Made by a program: the position numbers and the translations under genes. Of a DNA stretch of 64,000 nucleotides, positions 56,783-64,000 are shown piece by piece. Below the pieces are notes generated by a model, which saw only the letters and a list, made by a program, of their open reading frames with translations, was not told the DNA's origin and made no database searches. Origin of the DNA: Cryptomeria japonica (Eukaryota > Streptophyta > Pinopsida > Cupressales > Cupressaceae); contig NC_081415.1 in assembly GCF_030272615.1 (NCBI RefSeq), positions 630,083,240 through 630,147,239 of the forward strand, given 5' to 3'. Each line of letters begins with the position of its first letter. Within the stretch, counting starts at the first letter, position 1.

Positions 56783-58318
56783 ATGGACATTATTGAGAGA
56801 TGTGGACTATCCTCTTTGTTAGAGATGCCTCGATATATCATTAACTAGGGTTTATTGACAACTTTGACCGAGAGGTGGCATAGTGACACCAACACCTTTC
56901 ATTTGGCGATAGGTAAGATTACAGTGACACTTGAAGATTGCTACTGGATTTTGTGGATTCTCGTGGTAGGTACACTATTTCCATATGAGAAAACTGAGGA
57001 GGGTGGCACAAAGGCTCTTCGCTGGATATTACAGGATGATACGGTTTGCGGATATGAGGTCCCCTAGCAGGAGTTCATTGATTTAGATTATGCTCCTCTA
57101 CCATCAGTGCTGGCAGGATTTATATGTGGCTTCTTATGTCCCGACCGTAGGTCAAAGGGACTAGCATTAGGATGGGGGTTGGTCTTGGAGGACATGGTGA
57201 CACAGGGTCGCCAATTTGCCTGGGGGTTTGCTATGTTGGCCCACTTATACAAGGACCTGCATCAGGTGGTTTACTTGGGATATGGGAGTCTATCAGCTAG
57301 GGTTATGTTGCTATAGGTGTGGGCATGGGAGCATATTCCCGCAGCGAGGCCACTGGAAGATAGAGATAGGCCAGTTGCGTGTGCTTATGCCTATGGATAT
57401 AGAGGGATAGTTGTCTAGCGCAAGCTAGGCAAACTAGAGCATTGGAGGTGAGTGCTTGATGATATTAACACAATCGTTTGGAGACCGTATATGCATTACA
57501 AGGTGTGGACAGAGGATGGGATGGAGATGCCTTATGTCTACATGTCCCAATTTTTGATAGGGCGAACGCCCTTTGTTATTGAGAGATTTCTGCACAGCTG
57601 AGTTTTGCGGCAGTATGGACAACAGCAGGGGATACCCCAAGGAGCATGCTTGTATGCTCAACGGAGGGAGGATGTACCAGAGGGGGGACCCACTATTGAT
57701 AGCGTGGTGGTGGTTGAGGATTTCTTTCACCTACCCGGCCAGATCTGGGATTATGCCTATGAGATAGTGGATGCAGGTATGATAGAGGAGTTCTCAGCAC
57801 TCTTTGCAGCTCATGTTGTTACCAGGATATCAGATCCAGCGGAGATGATTCTCTCTTTTGATGGTGATGAGGATGAGCAACCCGAGAGGATAGGGAGAGA
57901 GGGAGAGGAGGGAGAGGAGTTAGATGAGGGAGGTGGGGATGGTGGAGGAGGTGGTCGAGGTCCATGTGGAGATAGGGGGAGAGTTGATCGAGGGAGGAGA
58001 GGGGATAGAGGTGGAGCTGGTGGTGACAAATGGATATGGGTGGAGAGAGTTGTGTGGCGGGCTGTGGAGGATAGAGGGAGGGGAGGTTTGGCTATTGGAG
58101 CTGGTGGTGGTGAGCGAGTGGGAGAGGTGATAACAACTGTGGGAGTGATAGATGATTTTAGACGACCGACCCAGAGGAGGAGGTCATATGTTTTACCCCC
58201 ACCAGCACCGAGGATAGGGAGAGGGACAAGAGGTACCACTACACAGGTACCCCTCCAGATTCAGATTCCCACTCACCGAGAGGATGCTCAGATCAGATCC
58301 TTACAATTATCAATGTAG
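56783..58318 (+). pseudogene. Plant mobile domain (PMD) ORF, antisense to the Tat pol
   Basis: A single plus-strand frame from an ATG at 56783 to the stop at 58316-58318. It contains DIIERCGLSSLLEMPRYI, LTERWHSDTNTFHLAIGKIT, VTLEDCYWILWILVVG, VLAGFICGFLCPDRRS, EDRDRPVACAYAYGYRG, WRPYMHYKVWTEDG and FVIERFLHS, the ordered blocks of the aminotransferase-like plant mobile domain (PF10536). A Gly/Arg/Glu-rich tail follows. Six in-frame stops (56846, 57065, 57314, 57416, 57449, 57599) and no frameshift break it; each can be explained by a C-to-T or G-to-A change. PMD proteins occur as host genes and as passengers in transposons and Tat-type retrotransposons. A weaker coding trace (VEARADSLERVAAGGLTRDT) runs on to about 58509. 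Confidence 0.87.
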
Positions 58319-58509
58319 CATCTGTAAACACAGTTGTTGGTTCGTTAATGTCAGATTACTCAGCTTACTACTGAGCAGGATACAGTTTTGGAGTGGTTGG
58401 GTCAAGTTGAGGCTCGAGCAGATAGCTTGGAGAGAGTAGCGGCAGGTGGCTTGACGAGAGACACCCTGAGGGAGTTGGTGTATACAGCTAAGGAGGCTAA
58501 GTATTACTG

Positions 58510-60179
58510 ATGACATTATGAGGATGTGGTACCTAGGGAGCGCAATGTTCCTAGTTTCACAGTGACGAGATCCAGTCGATCTAGGCAGACTGGTTCGAGG
58601 ACAAAGAGTAGAGGCATGACTGGGCCTACTCATCAAGATCCACCTGGGGATCAAGATGCTGGGACATCTACTGCAAGATTGTCACCCTCAGGAGATAGTC
58701 ATACCTGAGAGACATTGTCTCTATTGTATTTTGATTATTTTGTTGTTTTTGGGATAGACATGACATATTTTGTATACTTGATCATTTTTGAGATATATAT
58801 ACAACACCATTTGCTTTGATCCTCATGTGATGTTTTTCATGGATGATGCTTTCTATATGATCTTGATGATTCTATGATGATGATGCAATGCTTAGATAGA
58901 TGCATGTGATTTATGTTATTTGATAGTTGATGGATAATGATGTGATGATGTATGATGCATGAGAAGTATTTTAAAAATGAAATGCATGATAATGATATGC
59001 TATGAGATGTATCTTGAAAATGAGATGCAAGATATTGATAATGATGTGAGATGTATGATATTGATAATGATGTACAACTAATTGTAAAATGATATACAAC
59101 TAATTGATAAAATGATATGCAACTAATTGATCATCCTCATTTTGCGTTTGTCATTCTTGTATAGTCACATGTTTTTTCTTTCTTTGTGGTTATCATCATT
59201 GAGCATTGATTTGTTGGGATATGTTGAAAATTTATACAAGCATAATGGTATAATTGAACCATAATGACCTAAGAAAAAAATTTACATGATTTTTGATTTT
59301 GCAAGATGGCACAAGTGTCGAGGTATAATTGAACCAAGATGACCTGAGTGAGACTTGCATATAAATAGACAAGATTAAACCATTTATGCCAGATGCAAAC
59401 ATTTTATACTTCAGAAAATCATCCATCATGTGTTTGAATCGTTAAGTGTATCAATGTTTTGTTCTCGTGATTGTTTGGTTGCTTGCTAGATATGATGATC
59501 TTAGTCTGCTGCAAGTTTTGATTTAGAGCGGAATGGTGATCAATGTTTCCCCTAGCTAAATTTACCTCCTGAGGTGGATATGTACAGTGATTACCAAGCC
59601 ATGGTGGGATATGATGAAATGATTTTTGATAGAAACAAAGACAGTGACTACACTAAGTATGTCCTGGATAATGCTATGTTGATAAAGTGTTGGGCGATGG
59701 CTAGTAGTGCTTGACTGTGGATACACAAGTTGGAGAATAAAGATAGATAGAGGAGTTGTCCTCTCACAATAGCGTCTATTGCCAAGTTTTCACCAGTTGT
59801 TTTTATTGTACCTTTTTATTTGCTTTTTCTTTTTTTTCTTTTTTTTGACTTTTTCATGCATTAGACTGCTCAAGTATAGTATTTCTTCAAATGGATGTTG
59901 TTAGTTGGTTCATCGAGCACATCTCCTTCTGAAGTTGTTAGCTGATAGGCGCCTGATCCATAGGCTGATATAAAGACATAGGGACCTAACCAGTTAGGTT
60001 CAAATTTCTGTTTCTTTTCCTGATCTTGTTGATTTCTAGGATTTTCTTTAAGTACTAGATCACCAATTTTAAAATCCTAGGGATGACCTTGTGATTGTAG
60101 CTTCGGCACATGCGTTGCTGATATGCTTTGAGGTGAGTGTAGGCATGTTTTCACTTTTCATCTAGAAGTTCTAGCTCTT
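58510..60179 (-). other. Spacer between the PMD frame and pol
   Basis: Mostly non-coding. Repeated GATGATG/ATGATAATGATG words lie at 58860-59120, and a duplicated GGTATAATTGAACCA..ATGACCT phrase at about 59247 and 59320. The pol frame with many stops probably extends to about 59800. Confidence 0.5.
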
Positions 60180-61030
60180 GTAGTCAATTGACTTGATACT
60201 CTTCATCTAGAATGAGGCCTTTTAAAGATACTCTAAGAGATGGGATTTCTACCTCTAGGGGTAAAATTGCTTCTGATCCATACACCAACGAATATGGCAT
60301 AGCTCCTGTAGGTATGTGGATGCTAGTTCTGTATGCCCAAAGTGCTGGATTGAGTTGTACATGCCAATCTTTTCTTGCATTATTTATTGTTTTCTTGAGG
60401 ATTTTCAATATTGTTTTGTTGGATGCCTCAACTTGACCATTCCCCTGTGGGTAGTAAGGTGTAGAGAAATGATGTTGGATATTGAATCGTTCACATAGTT
60501 CTCACACATCCTGGTTTTTGAAAGGTTGTCCATTATCTGTGATGATGGAACTTGGAATGCCATATCTGTAGATCCGATAATTAACAATGAAAGAAGCAAT
60601 CTATTTTCCAGTTACTGTGGTCATGGGGACCGCTTCAATCCATTTGGTAAAATATTATGTTGCAATGATAATGAACTTATGTCCATTTGAAGATGAAGGG
60701 TGTATTTTACCCACTAAGTCCAGTCCCCACTAGCAAAAAGGCCAGGATGTTTTGAATGGTTGCAGTTCCTGTGTTGGTGCATGTATAAGATTGCCATGGA
60801 TTTGGCATTTAGGACATTTCTTTGCAAAATGATAAGAAACCTTTTCCATTGTTGACCAGTAATATCCTATTCATAGAAGTTTTTTAGCAAGAGTAGGACC
60901 ACTTGAATGTGTGCCACAGATACCTTCGTGAAGCTCTTGTAAAGAAGAATCGGATTCATTACGATCAAGGCAACGAAGAAGAGTACCATCTAGACCTCGA
61001 TGGTACAAAGTATCAGTAGTGAGAGTATAA
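60180..61030 (-). pseudogene. Tat integrase
   Basis: Right to left: an HHCC zinc module (HEGICGTHSSGPTLAKKLL then CPKCQIHG, about 60815-60950), core WGLDLVGKIHPSS (first Asp), YGIPSSIITDNGQPF (second Asp), YYPQGNGQVEASNKTI (Glu), and then WHVQLNPALWAYRTSIHIPTG and LVYGSEAILPLEVEIPSLRV. All three catalytic residues are readable but several stops interrupt the frame. Confidence 0.88.
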
Positions 61031-61640
61031 CAGGCGGCTTGCCGGATAAAGTTGCTTTTTTGGTTTCAAGATAGGTCAATGGGTAGGGTATTGGTTTTGA
61101 GATAGTCATATATTATTCTGTATAACGGAGAGCTAGAACTAGTTAAGGTATAGATAACATGGGATGCAGAATGGTCATAGGCTAGGGAGAACAAATTCTC
61201 TACTAAAAACTCATAACGACTCTGTTGCTCTGGAATTTGTAGCAGTGAAGCGACAATAGCCATTGCATCGACTGCTCTATTGTTCAACCTTGGTATTTGC
61301 TCAAAGGTGATGTGTACTACAAAATATTGTTTGAAATCATCCACCATTCGTTTGTATGGTAGCAACTTGTCATCTTTTGTCTGATAGTCATCATTGATCT
61401 GATTTATGACTAGTTGTGAATCTCCGTAGACTTTCAATTCTGTGATTATCCATTCCACTGCCATTTTGATGCCTGTAACTAGTGCCTCATATTCAACAAT
61501 GTTATTTGTGCATGGAAACATGAGTCTATATGATCTTGGTATGGTGTGCCCGTCAGGAGTGATGAACAGAATGCCGACACCTGAACCATGTTGAGTGTAG
61601 GAACCATCAAATTATAGGGTCCATTGCTTGGTGGAAATAG
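61031..61640 (-). pseudogene. Second (archaeal-like) RNase H of Tat element G
   Basis: FDGSYTQHGSGVGILFITPD (first Asp, about 61555-61615) leads, after no large gap, into TNNIVEYEALVTGIKMAVEW (Glu), KVYGDSQLVINQINDDYQTK (Asp) and IPRLNNRAVDAMAIVASLLQ (Asp region). This extra RNase H between the RT-linked RNase H and integrase is the mark of the Tat lineage. The 61066-61521 part is open over 151 codons. Confidence 0.87.
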
Positions 61641-62340
61641 CAAGAACATCCCTATCTGGAAATTTAATCTCCATTGGTTGTTTATCTATTAATGGTGCAT
61701 TGGCTAATTGATCTGCAATCACTTGTCCTTTGATAGAACTTCATTCTATGTAGTGGATATCAAATTCGCTGAGAATCATCACCCATTTAGCCAATCTACC
61801 AGTGGGAGCTACTTTGTTGAGTAAGTACTTTAGAGGGTCAATTTTTGCTACTAGCTTGATTGTATGAGCTAGCATGTAGTGTCAGAACTTTTGAGAAGAA
61901 AATACCACTGTTAGACAAGCCTTCTCAATGAATGTATAATTGAGCTCATATCCATTAAAAGTTCTACTGATGTAATAGATAGCTCATTCCTTTCCTTCTT
62001 GATTTTCTTGTGCTAACAGTGCCCCCAGTGATATATCTGTTGTTGATATGTACAGAATAAGTGGCTTCCCTACTATTGGTGGTATGAGAACTGGTGGGTT
62101 CATTAGATATTGCTTGATTTGGTAGAATGATTCTGCATATTTGGCCTTCCATCTGAATGGTACATTCTTATGTAGCAAATGATTGAATGGTAGACTTTTA
62201 TCTGCTAGTTGAGCGATGAATTGCCTGATTGACTGGAGTTGTCCTTGCAAGGATCTGAGTTGACTGATGTTCTTAGGTGGTGGCATCTCCATGATGGCTT
62301 GTACCTTTGCTGGATCTACTTCAATGCCCTTTTTTGAGAC
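61641..62340 (-). pseudogene. First RNase H and RT connection of Tat element G
   Basis: MPPPKNISQLRSLQGQLQSI then FRWKAKYAESFYQIKQYLMN, PLILYISTTDISLGALLAQ and a block with YYISRTFNGYELNYTFIEKA give the thumb and the gypsy-type RNase H. The usual catalytic YxSxTD pattern is recognisable. Stops at 61984 and elsewhere. Confidence 0.85.
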
Positions 62341-62995
62341 TATGTAGCCTAATTATTTGCTTGATGTAACCCTAAAGACACACTTCTTAAGGTTGAGCCT
62401 AACTTGAAATTTTTCCAATTTGTCAAAAATCTTTTCTAAGATGCTTAGATGTTCTGCTTGGGTAAATGACATAGCTAGTAAATCATCCACATAGTCCTTC
62501 ATGAAGGTATGCATCATGTCATGAAAGATTGTTGTCATTACTCGTTGATAAGTTTCCACAACATTCTTTAAGCCAAATGACATGAAATTCCAATAGTATG
62601 TTCCCCAAGATTGGTAAATGTTGTTTTATCTTGATCCTCTGGAGCTATCTTGATTTGATTATAGCCAGTGATAGCATTGCATGGCCTATTGTGAGGTCTA
62701 CAATTATGTCGATACTAGGAAAAGGAAAGTCATCCTTTGGACAGGCTTTGTTGACATCTCTAAAATAGGTGCATATCCTGATGCTGCCATCTGGTTTTGA
62801 AACTGGCATGATGTTGGAAATCCATTCAGCATAGTCGATAGGTCGAATAAATCCGACATCTAATAGTTTCTTTAGCTTCGCTTTGACCATGAGTGCTACA
62901 TGTGGATTCATCTTTCTCAATTTTTGCTTAACTAGGTTGGCTCCCAGAGCAATGGACAAGTGATGCATGATTAAGTGTGGATCAATCTCGGGCAT
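62341..62995 (-). pseudogene. Tat reverse transcriptase
   Basis: INIGT-style spacer residues and KKINFAWSYANMPEIDP lead into LRKMNPHVALMVKAKLKKLL, SNIMPVSKPDGSIRICTYFR and DVNKACPKDDFPFPSIDIIV. A frame break near 62640 follows, then MSFGLKNVVETYQRVMTTIF and the catalytic YVDDLLAMS in 62353-62583. All palm motifs are readable but split by frameshift and stops. Confidence 0.88.
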
Positions 62996-64000
62996 ATTTG
63001 CATATGACCAAGCAAAATTGATTTTCTTTTCTTTGAAAAATTGGATAAACTCTGATCTTTCTTCCTCTGTCAGAGATTCTACTAGGTGTATGTTTTTGGT
63101 TGCTTCTGTTGTACCAATGTTGATTTATTGAGTAGGCTCAATCAATATGGGTGATCACTCCTGATAGTGTTCAGGAAGAGTGTCAAGTCTCCCATCTTTA
63201 GGGTCCCTTAAAAAGGTTTTCACCTGCAGATGTGTCCTTTATTTTTACTTTTTTGTGATCTAGTGCTGCCATTGACTGGTTTTCAGCAGTAGATCCTTTA
63301 TTTCGTTCATTTTTGTGACTGATAGACTTGGCACTCCCCTGATTGCAGATGTCATTACTTTGTTCACTGGTAGAGTTTGTTTCCGGGTTGACGGTACACA
63401 AGTAATGGATAATGGAATCATCGTTTGGGAAAATTGGTACGTCATGATTTTCAAGTTTGTCCCAGTCTATTAGGTCAGGAAAGATAAGTCGTAAAGAGTC
63501 ATTGGGTGGGTTGAGTTCAGCTGTTGTAAGTGTCAGGATGGAGGTATCATTGTGGTTGGCCGAGATATTAAATAAGTTAATGATTTTTGCGAGGTCTTCG
63601 ATGGTATCATCTTCCGTGTAAACTTGCTCGTAATGTCATTGCTCACTTTCCTTGGCGTCATAGATATTCTATGGACCAAATTCAAGTAGTCTAGGTTTTG
63701 TGCCTTGTTCTTCTTGAGAAAGGAGTGTATGACTGGTATTTTTAGCAATATCTTCAGTAACATTAGAACAGCTGCCCCATTCATATTCATTTGAATTAGT
63801 CTCTGAGGTATTATCCCAGATTCTTTTAGTGCTATGGACTAGTATGTTGTAGGGTGAAAACAAGTCCTTGATGATTGATACTAGTCTGATAGTTTTCTCT
63901 GATTCTGTATCAGATCCTGCTTCTACTCATTACATCTGTTCATATACTGTTTCTCCTCGCGGAGTAATGATGTTGTTAGGGGGTGATTCTTCTTTGTTTG
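62996..64000 (-). pseudogene. Protease-RT spacer of Tat element G
   Basis: Acidic, Ser/Asn-rich frames (63198-63401, 63533-63863) with phrases such as DDTIEDLAKIINLFNIS and PPNDSLRLIFPDLIDWDKLE. This is the variable region ahead of the Tat RT. The protease itself is not reached before the window ends. Confidence 0.65.

Larger units (their letters stand above)
53499..64000 (-). mobile_element. Tat-lineage Ty3/gypsy element G, running off the right edge
   Basis: From left: 3' LTR (53499-54953), polypurine tract, a 5-kb 3' region with tandem repeats and an antisense plant mobile domain frame, then pol on the minus strand (integrase, a second RNase H, RNase H, RT, spacer). Dual RNase H and the FAWSYANMPEIDP signature ahead of the RT place it in the Tat lineage. 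Gag, protease and the 5' LTR lie beyond 64000. Stops throughout show it is inactive. Confidence 0.87.

Noticed and set aside
57811-58239. 142-codon minus-strand frame rich in Pro and Ser
   Set aside because: It is the complement of the Gly/Arg/Glu-rich tail of the PMD frame, which has the family resemblance.
1-64000. tRNA, rRNA or other RNA genes
   Set aside because: I saw only short tRNA-complementary primer sites; no cloverleaf-like sequence stood out, but a covariance-model scan was not possible.

Overview
The window is a stretch of plant nuclear DNA. It is AT-rich and almost entirely filled with LTR retrotransposons in various states of decay, many nested inside one another. I can support only one host gene. 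The Ty1/copia and Ty3/gypsy content (including chromovirus and Tat-type elements), the initiator-tRNA-Met type primer sites, the LINE tail and the plant-type UNC93-like transporter all fit a seed plant with a large, repeat-rich genome. A gymnosperm is my guess, but nothing here proves it.

Left block, 1-27 kb. A truncated copia fragment (1-1.5 kb) is followed by a plus-strand gypsy LTR end, primer site and gag fragment (about 1.9-3.95 kb), then an LTR-like unassigned stretch. From 6.3 to 26.2 kb there is a four-deep nest. A minus-strand Tat/Athila-like gypsy gag-protease (22.6-26.2 kb) carries a small LTR element (20.77-22.59 kb). That element's 5' LTR is cut by a large minus-strand copia element (about 6.35-20.77 kb). 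The copia integrase is in turn split by a complete gag-only gypsy element (8648-16482) with two LTRs, a primer site, a polypurine tract and a GGACC target duplication.

Middle block, 27-41 kb. A complete minus-strand chromovirus (27181-36826, duplication CCAAC) has its reverse transcriptase split by a 3453-bp TG...CA insert (30115-33567, duplication CCCAA), probably a solo LTR. This insert holds a GC-rich array of six regularly spaced palindromes. To the right lies a much older chromovirus-like gag remnant with a (CT)n expansion.

Host gene, 41.2-42.6 kb. An intact single-coding-exon UNC93-like major facilitator gene lies on the minus strand, possibly with a 5'-UTR intron, followed by AT-rich intergenic DNA.

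Right block, 44.8-64 kb. A LINE RNase H remnant is followed by a plus-strand copia LTR with a gag remnant, an unrecognised truncated ORF, and a 2.5-kb minus-strand copia 3' LTR with a gag scrap. A minus-strand Tat-lineage gypsy then runs off the right edge. Its long 3' region, between pol and the 3' LTR, carries a plant mobile domain (PMD) reading frame in antisense plus two kinds of tandem repeat.

The strongest leads are the antisense PMD frame, the arrays of short palindromes inside LTRs (one of which differs by one unit between the two LTRs of one element), and a covarying hairpin conserved near the end of three different copia LTRs.
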